DNA of 64,000 nt, taken from NCBI GenBank assembly GCA_020845635.1, contig JADLFI010000003.1, forward strand, positions 124,001 through 188,000, read 5' to 3'. This DNA comes from Bacteroidia bacterium (GTDB taxonomy: Bacteria; Bacteroidota; Bacteroidia; UBA4408). The notes beneath the pieces are model-generated. The model did no database searches and was not told where the DNA came from. It was given only the letters and a program-made list of their open reading frames with translations. Of this stretch, positions 8,478-18,458 are shown piece after piece; the first letter of the stretch is position 1; every line of letters begins with the position of its first letter. Made by a program: the position numbers and the translations under genes.

Positions 8478-8785
8478 TGCAGTAAAACAAATTATAGGTT
8501 AGAAAACTTAAAGGTAAAAAAATTAATTGTTATTAACTAATAATTAAAAAATTTAAACTCCTAAAAATTAAACCATTAAATTACCTTCATTAATCTTGAT
8601 TATAAAGGATAAGAATTAATGTTTTGGGTTGGGTTGAAGTTATATGATTGAGCAAAAAGAGTTTAAATATTTTTCATCATTTTTGCTTATAATTTACTTT
8701 GTTCATTACTAAATATTTTTGCTTTGAATCAAATACAAAAATTATCAGAGCATATTATCTTTTTATGTAAATCAGTATAATTATT

Positions 8786-8793
8786 TATTTTTG
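8786..8793 (+). promoter_or_regulatory. -7 box upstream of valS
   Basis: TATTTTTG followed by CA, a perfect TAnnTTTG ending 25 nt before the valS ATG. No -33 TTG at the expected place. Confidence 0.45.
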
Positions 8794-8818
8794 CACCTTT
8801 AAAAGTAAAAAATTAAGC

Positions 8819-11470
8819 ATGACAGAAATAGCTAAAACATACAATCCGAGTCAAGTTGAAGAGAAATGGTATCGTTTCTGGATGGATAAAAAGTTTTTCA
8901 AATCGGTTCCTGACCATCGTGAGCCTTATACCATAGTTATTCCTCCGCCAAATGTTACAGGTGTTTTACACATGGGGCACATGCTAAATAATACCATTCA
9001 AGATGTATTGATTAGAAAGGCTCGAATGCAAGGTAAAAATGCCTGCTGGGTTCCCGGAACTGACCATGCATCAATAGCCACCGAAGCTAAAGTGGTAAAT
9101 CTACTGAAAGAAAAAGGGATAAAAAAATCAGATCTTAGTCGCGAAGAGTTTTTAAAATATGCCTTTGAATGGAAAGAAAAATACGGAGGTATAATTCTTG
9201 AACAGCTAAAAAAGTTAGGAGCCTCTTGCGATTGGGACAGAACACGTTTTACCATGGAGGAAGACCTGAGTGAAGCTGTAATTGATGTTTTTATTGATTT
9301 ATATCAAAAAGGTCAGATATATAGAGGAGTGCGTATGGTAAACTGGGACCCATCCGGAATGACTGCAGTATCTGACGAAGAGGTTATATACAAAGAAAGC
9401 AATGCAAAACTATATTATGTAAAGTATAAACTTGTTAACGAAGACGGTACTCCCCTTGGCGAAGAGCAAACCATAACCATAGCAACCACAAGACCGGAAA
9501 CTATTTTGGGTGATACCGCAGTATGTGTACATCCTGAAGATGAGCGCTACAAACATTTGAAAGGAAAATATGCCATTATTCCTTTTGTAGAAAGAAAAGT
9601 GCCAATCATTTTTGATGATTATATTGATATGGAGTTTGGAACAGGTGCATTAAAGGTAACTCCTGCACACGATATAAATGACTACAACCTTGGTGTAAAG
9701 CACAAACTGGAAGTTATAGATACTATAGAGGCCAATGGAACCATGAGTAAAGCTGCCGGATTTTACATTGGTGAAGACCGTTTTACCGTACGTAAAAAAA
9801 TAGCTAAAGATTTAGAAGAAGCCGGATTTTTACTAAAGGTTGAAGATATAAAAAATAAAGTTGGTTATAGTGAAAGAACAGATGCCGTGATTGAACCTAA
9901 GTTAAGTATGCAATGGTTTTTGAAAATGGATAAGATATCGAAACCTGCTTTAAATGCAGTATTGGAAGGTGAGGTAAAACTTATCCCCGATAAATTTATA
10001 AACACCTATAAACACTGGATGGAGAATGTTCATGATTGGTGTATTAGTCGTCAATTATGGTGGGGGCAAAGAATACCGGCCTGGTACGACAGCAAAGGGA
10101 ATTTTGTAGTAGCCAAAAACCATGAAAAAGCTTTGGAAATTTATCAAGATAAATATAAAGACAGTAAAGAAAGCAGTTTAAAACAAGATGAAGATGTAGT
10201 TGACACTTGGTTTAGCTCATGGTTATGGCCTATTAGTGTTTTTGATGGTTTTAAAGACCCTGAAAATAAAGATATAAAATATTACTATCCTACTCAGGAT
10301 TTGGTAACAGCACCCGAAATATTATTTTTCTGGGTTGCTCGAATGATTATTGCAGGTTATGAGTACCAAGGCGAAAAGCCTTTTACTAATGTTTATCTAA
10401 CCGGAATAGTTCGCGATAAATTAGGTCGTAAGATGAGCAAGTCGTTAGGTAATAGTCCGGACCCACTCGATTTAATTGCCAAGAGCGGAGCTGATGCTGT
10501 GCGCATGGGAATGCTACTAACCTCTCCTGCGGGCAACGATTTACCTTTTGATGAAAGTTTGATAGAGCAAGGCAGAAACTTTAACAATAAGATTTGGAAT
10601 GCCTTTCGTTTAATTCAGGGATTTGAAAGCTCAGTACAAATAGCGCAACCAGAACATTGTAAACTTGCCTGCCATTGGTTCGAACAACGTTTTAATCAGC
10701 AGCTACAAATCATTAATCAGCTTTATTCAAAGTACAGAATAAGTGAGGCCTTAATGGCCACCTATAAATTAGTGTGGGACGATTTTTGTGCCTGGTATTT
10801 AGAAATGATTAAACCTGAATTTATTGATGGTAAAGCGCAGGCTATTGATGACATTACATATCAACAAAGCATAAAATATTTTGGCGATTTATTAAAATTG
10901 CTTCACCCCTTCTTACCATTTATTACTGAAGAGCTTTGGCATTTATTGAAAGAACGAAAAGAGAACGAATGTATTATTGTTGCCGAATGGCCTCAGGAAA
11001 CCGCCCCAAATGAGTTATTGCTAAATGAGTTTCAAGTGGCCTCAGAGATTATTCAACATATTCGTAATATTAGAAATCAGAAAGGTATTTCGCCTAAAGT
11101 AGCACTTGAACTTATGGTTAAAGAAAATATCAAAGAACTGAATATTTACCAAAGCATCATAAAAAAGTTAGCTAACATAAAACAGATTACAGAAGTTAAA
11201 GAAATGCCACAAGGTGCCGTAAACTTTATGGTTAATACCTATGAATTTTTTGTTCCATTACTCACTAAACTTGATTCGGAAGCTGAGAAACAAAAGCTAC
11301 ACGAAGAACTTAATTATTTAATAGGCTTTAAAGAAAGTATCAGCAAAAAATTAAACAACGAGAAGTTTATGGCCAATGCCCGTCAAGAGGTAATAGCTAA
11401 TGAACACAAAAAAATGGACGATACACTTACCAAAATAAAATTAATTGAAGACCAATTAGCAAATTTATAA
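8819..11470 (+). CDS. valS: Valine--tRNA ligase
   Basis: Class I aminoacyl-tRNA synthetase that charges tRNA-Val with valine. The HIGH-equivalent is HMGH at 51-54 inside PPPNVTGVLHMGH, and the KMSKS loop is K538-S542 (RKMSKSLGN). The CP1 editing domain lies between them, with TTRPETILGDTAV. The anticodon-binding helical domain follows, and the C-terminal coiled-coil arm specific to ValRS spans about residues 815-883 (EAEKQKLHEELNYLIG onwards). At 883 residues it has the expected length. It is monocistronic by position, convergent with the MacA-like adaptor 63 nt downstream. Confidence 0.97.
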   Translation: MTEIAKTYNPSQVEEKWYRFWMDKKFFKSVPDHREPYTIVIPPPNVTGVLHMGHMLNNTIQDVLIRKARMQGKNACWVPGTDHASIATEAKVVNLLKEKGIKKSDLSREEFLKYAFEWKEKYGGIILEQLKKLGASCDWDRTRFTMEEDLSEAVIDVFIDLYQKGQIYRGVRMVNWDPSGMTAVSDEEVIYKESNAKLYYVKYKLVNEDGTPLGEEQTITIATTRPETILGDTAVCVHPEDERYKHLKGKYAIIPFVERKVPIIFDDYIDMEFGTGALKVTPAHDINDYNLGVKHKLEVIDTIEANGTMSKAAGFYIGEDRFTVRKKIAKDLEEAGFLLKVEDIKNKVGYSERTDAVIEPKLSMQWFLKMDKISKPALNAVLEGEVKLIPDKFINTYKHWMENVHDWCISRQLWWGQRIPAWYDSKGNFVVAKNHEKALEIYQDKYKDSKESSLKQDEDVVDTWFSSWLWPISVFDGFKDPENKDIKYYYPTQDLVTAPEILFFWVARMIIAGYEYQGEKPFTNVYLTGIVRDKLGRKMSKSLGNSPDPLDLIAKSGADAVRMGMLLTSPAGNDLPFDESLIEQGRNFNNKIWNAFRLIQGFESSVQIAQPEHCKLACHWFEQRFNQQLQIINQLYSKYRISEALMATYKLVWDDFCAWYLEMIKPEFIDGKAQAIDDITYQQSIKYFGDLLKLLHPFLPFITEELWHLLKERKENECIIVAEWPQETAPNELLLNEFQVASEIIQHIRNIRNQKGISPKVALELMVKENIKELNIYQSIIKKLANIKQITEVKEMPQGAVNFMVNTYEFFVPLLTKLDSEAEKQKLHEELNYLIGFKESISKKLNNEKFMANARQEVIANEHKKMDDTLTKIKLIEDQLANL

Positions 11471-11533
11471 CGTTTGTGCCAATGGCTTTTGATGACCTTA
11501 TTTAATTAGTCGGTAAAAAAAGTTGAGTTCTTG

Positions 11534-12616
11534 TTAAGGTATTTTTATTTTATCGCTTTTGCTTATGCCTTGCAACACCTCAATATTTACCCCGTCAGAT
11601 AATCCTGTTTTAATTTCTCGTTTTTCAAATTTTTCGGGGCTAACTTCAACTTCAACATAAGTTTTGCCTTTATCAAACTGTAAAACCATTTCAGAAATAG
11701 CTAAAGTTTTTTCGCGTTGATCAAGAATAATATCGGCATTGGCACTGTATCCTGCTCTTAAAAAAGCCCCATTCTCATTCTGCTTTATGGCCGCACGAAT
11801 TAAAAACTGTATAGCCCCATTTTCGGTAACACCTTTTGGCGAAATATACTCCAAATTGGCATGAAATTTTTCATCGTTAATAGCACCAATAGTTAGTACT
11901 ATAGGCATACCTACTTTTATTTTCCCTACTTCACTTTCATCTACCTTACCTTCAAAAATCATTTCGCCCATATTAGCTACCGAGGCAATAGTAGTTCCAT
12001 CGTTAAAAGTATTGCTCTCAATAACACTGCTTCCCTCCTTTACCGGAACATCAAGAACCATTCCTGATATGGTGCTGCGAATTAATGTATTTGTAGCGTT
12101 TCCGGCACTTTTAGTAACCCCTTCTTTTATTAATTGCAAATTATTTTCGGCAGCCGTTACTTCCTCTTTTGTTGATTTTAACTTTAACTCATAAGGTAAA
12201 ATATCGGCCTGAGCTATTACCTGTTGTTTCAATAAAGTAGCATAACGTTCGTGTTCTGTTTTGGCATTTTCATAATTTATATTAGCCTGATTTAATCTGT
12301 TCTCGGCATTTGCCAAGTTAATCATATTAGGTATTATTTTTACTTTGGCAATAATATCACCTTGTTTAATATTGTTTCCTGCTTCAACAAACATTTTTTC
12401 AATAATTCCCGAAACTTGCGATTTCATGTTTACCTCTTTACGAGGTATAACGCTACCTGTAGCCACTGTTTTCTTTATTATGGAAGTATCCATAGGACTA
12501 ATGGTTTGGAAGGTAATTGGTTTTTCTTCTGATTTTTTATACAAATAATAGAAGGTCCAAATAAATACTCCGAACAAGGCTGCTATTAGGGTAATTCTAA
12601 ATATTCTTTTTATCAT
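11534..12616 (-). CDS. MacA-like periplasmic adaptor (HlyD/RND-MFP family)
   Basis: Membrane-fusion protein of a tripartite ABC-type exporter, 360 residues. A single N-terminal transmembrane anchor (about 7-27) is followed by a biotinyl-lipoyl half-motif (SGIIEKMFVEAGNNIKQGDIIAKV, cited only by its core VEAGNNIKQGD), a coiled-coil hairpin (about 95-170, rich in A, N, E, K), the second lipoyl half (SGMVLDVPVKEGSSV) and beta-barrel/membrane-proximal domains. It is the last gene of the minus-strand set ATPase-permease-permease-adaptor, 34 nt after the second permease. Substrates of such systems include macrolides, peptides and lipids; none can be assigned here. No TolC-like outer-membrane gene is in the window. 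Confidence 0.88.
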   Translation of the reverse strand: MIKRIFRITLIAALFGVFIWTFYYLYKKSEEKPITFQTISPMDTSIIKKTVATGSVIPRKEVNMKSQVSGIIEKMFVEAGNNIKQGDIIAKVKIIPNMINLANAENRLNQANINYENAKTEHERYATLLKQQVIAQADILPYELKLKSTKEEVTAAENNLQLIKEGVTKSAGNATNTLIRSTISGMVLDVPVKEGSSVIESNTFNDGTTIASVANMGEMIFEGKVDESEVGKIKVGMPIVLTIGAINDEKFHANLEYISPKGVTENGAIQFLIRAAIKQNENGAFLRAGYSANADIILDQREKTLAISEMVLQFDKGKTYVEVEVSPEKFEKREIKTGLSDGVNIEVLQGISKSDKIKIP

Positions 12617-12650
12617 ATTGCAATATATTTTATATTCAAGATTAAAAAAT

Positions 12651-13901
12651 TCAATTAGCTCTTAATGCTTCAACAGGTGATACTGCAACAGCTTTAGAAG
12701 CAGGAATGAGTCCGGCTAAGGCTCCGCATATTATAAGTATGATGAGCGAGGTTAAGGCTACGTTCAAATCAACTGTTGGATTCTGAAACATAGGAACATT
12801 AGGACCCATTGCTTTATTAAGACCTTCCAACAAAAAAATACCCGAAAGTAAACCAAAGTACCCCGATAAAGTAGTTAAAAAAACTGATTCAAAAATTATT
12901 TGAGAAACAACTGAAAAAGGAGTAGCGCCAAGTGCTCGTTTAATTCCTATTTCTTTGGTGCGTTCTTTTACCACAATTAACATAATATTACTGATACCTA
13001 TTACACCGGCTATCAGTGTTCCAATACCAACCACCCAAATTAACATATTGATACCTTCAAACAACCCATTGATTTTATTGAACTGAGTTTCCATGTTCCA
13101 GTGCCCAATAGCCATTTCGTCATCCGGAGCAATTTTATGTCGTTCTTTCATAATAGACAAAACTTTAGATTCGGCATGGGTAGCGCTTACATTAGGTGCA
13201 GCCACTACTGCTATCCAGCCTACAGCATCGCCAAAATTAAATGTACTCTGAAAAGTTGAAAAAGGAAGCATAATACGCTGTTCTTCTTCTCGTGCTCCAA
13301 AACCACCTCCACTAGCTTTTGTTGTACCAATTATTTTAAAGTAAACACCGTTTATTCGAAGGTATTCATTCAAAGGGTTTTCGTCAATTTTAAAAAGTTC
13401 CTCACGCACCCGCGAGCCTATTACACAAACTTTCCTTTTCTCTTTAATATCATTTTCGTTTAAGAAACGACCGGAAGAAATTTTTATCTCAGATACCTCT
13501 TTAATATTAGGATACACCCCACTGACTTGGTAATTACCGGTTTTAGTGCCCCGCACTACATTATTACCACCGCGCCATCCACCCAACTGATTTTGAGGAG
13601 AAACAACTGCCAACTCTTTTAACTGATTTAAGGCTATAACATCGGCATTATTAAAATCAAAATATCGGCCCGGTTTCATGCCCTTATAAGCTTTGGTAGT
13701 AGCTCGTGTCCACATAAAAAATGAATTTGTGGCCGAACCCATAAAATCTTTCATTACTCCGTGCTTTAAGCCATTTCCCGTACCTAACATAATAACCAAC
13801 ATAAAAATACCCCATCCAACCCCAAGTGAGGTAAGAGCCGTTCGCAACTTATTTTTTTTTATGGTTGCGCTTATTTCTTGCCAATTATCTTTATCAAACA
13901 T
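12651..13901 (-). CDS. MacB-like ABC transporter permease (second of tandem pair)
   Basis: A 416-residue permease of the MacB/FtsX type without a fused ATPase. It has an N-terminal helix after the typical amphipathic start (MFDKDNWQEISATIKKNKLR), a large periplasmic MacB_PCD domain (about 45-265), and three C-terminal helices of the FtsX core (about 285-410) containing VKERTKEIGIKRALGATP, the cytoplasmic coupling segment. It ends SPVEALRAN. It is clearly paralogous to the gene immediately upstream (12 nt gap): same start, same coupling motif, same C-terminal PVEALR. The two may form a heterodimeric permease with the single ATPase at 15152-15817. Confidence 0.92.
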   Translation of the reverse strand: MFDKDNWQEISATIKKNKLRTALTSLGVGWGIFMLVIMLGTGNGLKHGVMKDFMGSATNSFFMWTRATTKAYKGMKPGRYFDFNNADVIALNQLKELAVVSPQNQLGGWRGGNNVVRGTKTGNYQVSGVYPNIKEVSEIKISSGRFLNENDIKEKRKVCVIGSRVREELFKIDENPLNEYLRINGVYFKIIGTTKASGGGFGAREEEQRIMLPFSTFQSTFNFGDAVGWIAVVAAPNVSATHAESKVLSIMKERHKIAPDDEMAIGHWNMETQFNKINGLFEGINMLIWVVGIGTLIAGVIGISNIMLIVVKERTKEIGIKRALGATPFSVVSQIIFESVFLTTLSGYFGLLSGIFLLEGLNKAMGPNVPMFQNPTVDLNVALTSLIILIICGALAGLIPASKAVAVSPVEALRAN

Positions 13902-13913
13902 GCTTATTAAATA

Positions 13914-15137
13914 TTATTCAGATCTTAAAGCTTCTACCGGATTAACCTGTGACGCCCTTACAGCCGGAATTAGCCCTGCCAATGCACCCGCCACAATAAT
14001 AATAATAGTAGCCAATACCGCCAAATTAAAACTCACTGTGGGATTTTTAAAGAAGTCGCTCTCTAAATTATTACCCATAAACTGTACTGTAGCAATACCG
14101 GATACTAAACCAATATAACCTGCCACACCGGTTATAAATACAGCTTCTTGCACTATCAGCATAACAATAGAGAGGGGTGTTGCTCCCAAAGCTTTACGAA
14201 TACCTATTTCAGAAGTACGTTCTTTTACAACAATCATCATAATATTACTTACACCAACAATACCGGCAATTAAGGTAAATACGCCAATAATCCATATAAA
14301 TATTTTAACGCCATCAAGCATTTTCATAATCCTAATAAATTCATCATTCCAACAGTTTACCTCAACAGCGCTCATGTCTTCAGGGCTAAAGGAATACTTT
14401 TTTGCCAGCATATTACGTATTTCCTTCATTAAAGGCTCGGTATTTTCAAGCATATTGTTTTCGTAGCTGGCCCAAATATAATCAAGCGCCTGTGAACCAC
14501 TACTAATACGTTGAAATGTGCTAAGCGGAACATAAATTCTATTCTCATCATTGCGGCCTAAGTCTTTAAATACACCAACCACTTTATATGATATGCCACC
14601 TGCATCAATAAATTTATTAATAGGGTCTTCATCTTTAAACAACTCATCACGCACAGGTGCCCCAATAATACATACTTTGCGGTACTCCTGAATATCTTTG
14701 TCATTAATAAATCTTCCGCTTAGCATAGATGCATTTTCGAGATAGATATTGTCAGGCATACAAGCACGAATTGAAAACAAAGCGCTTTTATTATTGTAAA
14801 TCATATTCACCTCAGAGCCTCCCTTAATAGCACTTATATATTCTAACTTTTTAATTTTTTGACGTATCAAATAAAAGTCTTCTGTTTTAAGAATTATCTG
14901 TCGCCCGTTTTGTAATCCTTTATACGGAATAGTAGTTGTTCCGCCACCAATAAACACACTATTTATAGCATCGCCCATAAATTGTGACTCGGCCCCTGTA
15001 CGTAAACCATTACCCGCACCCAACAACACTATTAAAATAAAAATACCCCAAGCCACACTAAAACCGGTTAAGAAAGTGCGCAACTTGTTTTGTTTAATAG
15101 TAGTAAATATTTCCTGCCATTTATCGATATCAAACAT
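13914..15137 (-). CDS. MacB-like ABC transporter permease (first of tandem pair)
   Basis: A 407-residue MacB/FtsX-type permease. Start MFDIDKWQEIFTTIKQNKLR, an N-terminal helix around 22-42, a periplasmic domain to about 270, then three helices and the coupling segment VKERTSEIGIRKALGATP. It ends NPVEALRSE. It lies 14 nt downstream of the ATPase and 12 nt upstream of its paralogue, in the order expected for one transcript. The periplasmic domains of the two paralogues differ more than the membrane parts, which fits a heteromeric pair recognising substrate asymmetrically; that is inference. Confidence 0.92.
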   Translation of the reverse strand: MFDIDKWQEIFTTIKQNKLRTFLTGFSVAWGIFILIVLLGAGNGLRTGAESQFMGDAINSVFIGGGTTTIPYKGLQNGRQIILKTEDFYLIRQKIKKLEYISAIKGGSEVNMIYNNKSALFSIRACMPDNIYLENASMLSGRFINDKDIQEYRKVCIIGAPVRDELFKDEDPINKFIDAGGISYKVVGVFKDLGRNDENRIYVPLSTFQRISSGSQALDYIWASYENNMLENTEPLMKEIRNMLAKKYSFSPEDMSAVEVNCWNDEFIRIMKMLDGVKIFIWIIGVFTLIAGIVGVSNIMMIVVKERTSEIGIRKALGATPLSIVMLIVQEAVFITGVAGYIGLVSGIATVQFMGNNLESDFFKNPTVSFNLAVLATIIIIVAGALAGLIPAVRASQVNPVEALRSE

Positions 15138-15151
15138 GGTTGCTTTTTATA

Positions 15152-15817
15152 TTATTGACTTATTATCATACCGTCTTTTAAACGAATTACGCGGTCGGTC
15201 ATTTTACTGATATCGTCTTCATGGGTAACTATAACTACGGTTATTCCCTCCTTATTTACTTCTTTAAACAACTGCATTACTTCCAAAGAAGTAACACTAT
15301 CAAGAGCTCCGGTTGGTTCATCGGCAAATATCACCTTAGGCTTTGCTATTAATGCACGTGCAATAGCCACTCTTTGTTTCTGACCACCACTCATCTCACT
15401 GGGTAAATGATGCGCCCATTCTTTTAGTCCAACACGCTCAAGATATTCTAAAGCTATGCTATTACGGGTTTTCCGACTTACCTTTTGATAATACAAAGGT
15501 AAGGCTACATTTTCCATTGCACTTTTAAACGATAATAAATTGAAAGATTGGAAAACAAATCCTAAAAACTTATTTCGTAACTCTGCAGCCTTTGTTTGCG
15601 ATAAATTTTTAATTAATATATTATTCAAATGATAAGTTCCTTCATCATAATTATCGAGTATGCCAAGAATATTGAGAAGTGTAGATTTTCCGGAACCTGA
15701 GGACCCCATAATAGAAACCATCTCGCCTGCTTTAATAGTCAAATCAATACCTTTTAAAACATGCAGCTTGTTATTACCCATGCTATATGATTTATGTATG
15801 TTTTGAAGCTGTATCAA
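15152..15817 (-). CDS. ABC transporter ATP-binding protein (MacB/LolD type)
   Basis: A 221-residue nucleotide-binding subunit. Walker [10 protein letters not shown] at 38-46, Q-loop at Q90 (FVFQSF), signature MSGGQKQRV at 142-150 and Walker [14 protein letters not shown] with D166-E167; the switch histidine is in VTHED. Sequence and length match the LolD/MacB/FtsE branch that works with FtsX-like permeases and does mechanotransmission rather than classical transport. It is the first gene of the minus-strand exporter operon, preceded by a 302-nt divergent region shared with the plus-strand exporter. Confidence 0.95.
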   Translation of the reverse strand: MIQLQNIHKSYSMGNNKLHVLKGIDLTIKAGEMVSIMGSSGSGKSTLLNILGILDNYDEGTYHLNNILIKNLSQTKAAELRNKFLGFVFQSFNLLSFKSAMENVALPLYYQKVSRKTRNSIALEYLERVGLKEWAHHLPSEMSGGQKQRVAIARALIAKPKVIFADEPTGALDSVTSLEVMQLFKEVNKEGITVVIVTHEDDISKMTDRVIRLKDGMIISQ

Positions 15818-16119
15818 GCGTTATTTTTTTGAATAAAAGTTAATCTCAATTAGGGTTGCTAAGATAATTATTAATACTTATTGTTTACCTTAACCTATAA
15901 CATGGACAGACCCCAAAGAACTCATTTTTTGCCAAAAAATTAAAAAACAACCATTTTAACAATCATCTTACCTTGCAAAACAACTCACTGAAAGACCTCA
16001 TAAAGCCTAAATTATAAGGTATTATTTAGATACAATCTAAGCCAATAATACGTTACTTTTATATTAATTTTATCATCTGTTAAATTGTATTGGTGTAATA
16101 TTGTATAAGAATTTATTTT
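15818..16119. other. Divergent intergenic region between two MacAB-like exporters
   Basis: 302 nt, AT-rich, no ORF of note. No exact TAnnTTTG box on either strand; the closest on the plus strand is TAATATTG at 16096-16103, one mismatch, 16 nt before the adaptor ATG. A regulator binding site could lie here but I cannot point to an operator. Confidence 0.5.
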
Positions 16120-17199
16120 ATGAAAAAGTTATTGCTGCCTATTATTATACTTTTTATTATTTCATGTAAATCAAAAACCGAAAAAGTTAGCCCTGAAATA
16201 AAATCAATTACCGAATCTGTTTATGCTTCGGGATTAGTAAAAAGTAAAAATCAATATCAAGTATATGCAACTATAAGCGGCATTATAAAAGACATTCCGC
16301 TATCTGAGGGAGACACCGTACAGCAAGGTGATTTGCTGTTTGCAATTGAAGATGAGAATCAGAAACTCCTAAAAGAAAACGCAGCGCTAAATGCCGCGTA
16401 TGCCTCCTTGCAATCAAACAGCGAAAAAATAAAAGAAGCCAAAGCACTGTTGGAGGTGGCACAAAGTAAGATGGCCAACGATTCGGCTTTTTATTTCAGG
16501 CAAAAAAATTTATGGGCACAACAAGTAGGCTCAAAAGCCGATTTAGAGTTAAAAGCATTAAATTACGAATTATCAAAAGCTAACTATTTATCGGCTAAAG
16601 TTAAATATGATGATTTACAAAAAACATTAAAGTTAAATGCCGAAGTAGCAGGCCGGAATTTGGCTATTAACAGTAAGTTGGAAAGTGATTTTTCAATTCG
16701 CAGTCAAATAAATGGCATTATTTACAGCATAAACAAAAAGAAAGGGGAAACTGTGTATCCTCAAACTCCGCTTGCCATAGTGGGCGATGCGGGTCATTTC
16801 CTACTTGAAATGCAAGTTGATGAATATGATATTTTAAGAGTAAAAAAAGGACAGCAGGTAATGATAACTTTAGATAGTTATAAAGGTAAAGTTTTTGAGG
16901 GCGTGATAACTAAAATAAATCCTTTGATGAACGAGCGAAGTAAGACTTTTTTGGTAGAGGCTGAATTTATTAATGCTCCACCAAAGTTGTTTCCTAATGT
17001 TTCAATAGAGGCAAACATAATATTACAGAGCAAAAAAAATGCGCTCCTTATTCCGCGCAAGTGTTTGCTAAACGACTCATTGGTAATAAAGGAAAATAAA
17101 GATACCGTAAGGGTTGGCATAGGTCTAAAAGATTATCAATATGTTGAGATACTATCGGGGATTGAAAAAAATGATGTTATATTAGTTCCGAAAGAATAA
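16120..17199 (+). CDS. Lipoprotein periplasmic adaptor (HlyD/MacA family)
   Basis: A membrane-fusion subunit like the one at 11534-12616 but anchored differently: residues 1-15 are a lipoprotein signal (KKLLLPIIILFIIS) with lipidated C16 followed by KSKTEK. The first lipoyl half has SEGDTVQQGDLLFAIED, a long alpha-hairpin covers about 80-180, and the second half has KKGETVYPQTPLAIVGD. The beta-barrel follows (VDEYDILRVKKGQQVMITLD). At 359 residues it is full length. Its stop codon shares one base with the start of the permease (TAATG), so the two are translationally coupled. Substrate unknown. Confidence 0.88.
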   Translation: MKKLLLPIIILFIISCKSKTEKVSPEIKSITESVYASGLVKSKNQYQVYATISGIIKDIPLSEGDTVQQGDLLFAIEDENQKLLKENAALNAAYASLQSNSEKIKEAKALLEVAQSKMANDSAFYFRQKNLWAQQVGSKADLELKALNYELSKANYLSAKVKYDDLQKTLKLNAEVAGRNLAINSKLESDFSIRSQINGIIYSINKKKGETVYPQTPLAIVGDAGHFLLEMQVDEYDILRVKKGQQVMITLDSYKGKVFEGVITKINPLMNERSKTFLVEAEFINAPPKLFPNVSIEANIILQSKKNALLIPRKCLLNDSLVIKENKDTVRVGIGLKDYQYVEILSGIEKNDVILVPKE

Positions 17200-18458
17200 T
17201 GAAAACAAGGCTTTTAGTTCAAATATCATACTCACTGCTAATGGCCAGATGGAAGCAAACATTAGTGGCGGCCATTGGTGTTACTTTCAGCATTACCATG
17301 TTTATTACCTTACTCAGTTTTATGTCGGGGCTAAACGATTTGCTTGATGGATTAGTCATTAACAGAACACCTCATATTCGATTATATAACGAAATACAAC
17401 CCACCAAGAAACAAGCTGTTGAACTTTCATCGGAGTATAAAAACAATCATAACTTTATACACTCCATTAAACCTAAAAACGAATTACAACAAATACGCAA
17501 TAGTGGTGCAATTATACAATCGCTTAAAAAAGATAACAGGGTGTTGGGTGTAGCTCCAAAAATTAATTTACAAGTATTTTATAATGTTGGAACCACCGAT
17601 ATTAACGGAATTATAAACGGAATAGAGGTAGAGGAAGAAAACCGTTTGTTTTTTTTCAAAGATTACGTAACACAAGGCAACTATATAGACTTAAAAAATA
17701 TCTCAAACAGCATAATTTTAGGAAAAGGTATAGCAGACCGAATGTTGGTGAACATAGGCGATGTGGTACAAATTACCACCTCAAAAGGCGAGCGAGTACC
17801 CATGAAAGTAGTTGGCTTTTTTCAGTCGGGGTTGCAAGAAATTGATAAAATACAAAGCTACACCAATATTACCACGGCCCAAAAGCTTTTAGGCGAATCA
17901 AACGCTTACGTTACCGATTTACAAATAAAATTAAAAGATCTAAAACAAGCACCTTTTCTGGCTAAGGAATTTGCCTCCATGTATGATGTTGAGGCTATAG
18001 ATATACAAACCGCCAATGCGCAGTTTGAAACAGGAAGTTCTGTAAGAAGTTTAATCTCCTATGCCGTAGGTATTACTCTTCTTATAGTTTCGGGCTTTGG
18101 GATATACAATATATTAAACATGATGATTTATGAAAAAATGGACTCAATTGCCATATTAAAAGCTACCGGATTTTCGGGGCGTGATGTAAAAAAGATATTC
18201 ATTGGGATAGCCTTATCAATAGGCGTTTTTGGTGGCTTGCTCGGATTATTTTTTGGATTTGGGTTATCGTTTATTATTGACAATATTCCGTTTAATACAG
18301 CCGCTTTACCAACCATAAAAACCTACCCGATTAATTACAACCCCAAATTTTATATTATTGGAACCATTTTTTCAATTCTAACAACCTATTTTGCAGGTTA
18401 CTTTCCTTCCAAAAAGGCAAGTAAAGTTGATCCTGTAGTTATCATTCGAGGAAAGTAA
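17199..18458 (+). CDS. FtsX/MacB-like ABC transporter permease
   Basis: A 419-residue inner-membrane permease. A first helix (about 17-45) is followed by a periplasmic domain (about 50-280) and three C-terminal helices. The coupling segment IYEKMDSIAILKATGFSGRD corresponds to the V-KERT-EIGIRKALGA segment of MacB but is more LolC/LolE-like in sequence. It ends SKVDPVVIIRGK, again as in LolC/E proteins. It overlaps both neighbours by one base (TAATG at each junction), so adaptor, permease and ATPase form one coupled unit. A LolCDE-like role in moving lipoproteins is an alternative to drug export, but Lol systems do not usually carry an HlyD-type adaptor. Confidence 0.9.
   Translation: MKTRLLVQISYSLLMARWKQTLVAAIGVTFSITMFITLLSFMSGLNDLLDGLVINRTPHIRLYNEIQPTKKQAVELSSEYKNNHNFIHSIKPKNELQQIRNSGAIIQSLKKDNRVLGVAPKINLQVFYNVGTTDINGIINGIEVEEENRLFFFKDYVTQGNYIDLKNISNSIILGKGIADRMLVNIGDVVQITTSKGERVPMKVVGFFQSGLQEIDKIQSYTNITTAQKLLGESNAYVTDLQIKLKDLKQAPFLAKEFASMYDVEAIDIQTANAQFETGSSVRSLISYAVGITLLIVSGFGIYNILNMMIYEKMDSIAILKATGFSGRDVKKIFIGIALSIGVFGGLLGLFFGFGLSFIIDNIPFNTAALPTIKTYPINYNPKFYIIGTIFSILTTYFAGYFPSKKASKVDPVVIIRGK

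Larger units (their letters stand above)
8466..8818 (-). other. dnaB-valS divergent intergenic region
   Basis: 353 nt, very AT-rich, with no convincing small ORF or RNA gene. It holds the two outward-facing -7 boxes listed separately and a further TATTTTTG on the plus strand at 8714-8721 that could be a second valS start. Confidence 0.6.

Noticed and set aside
8714-8721. Second TATTTTTG box upstream of valS as a separate promoter
   Set aside because: It has no -33 partner at the right distance and lies about 100 nt from the start in very AT-rich DNA, so I mention it only within the intergenic entry.
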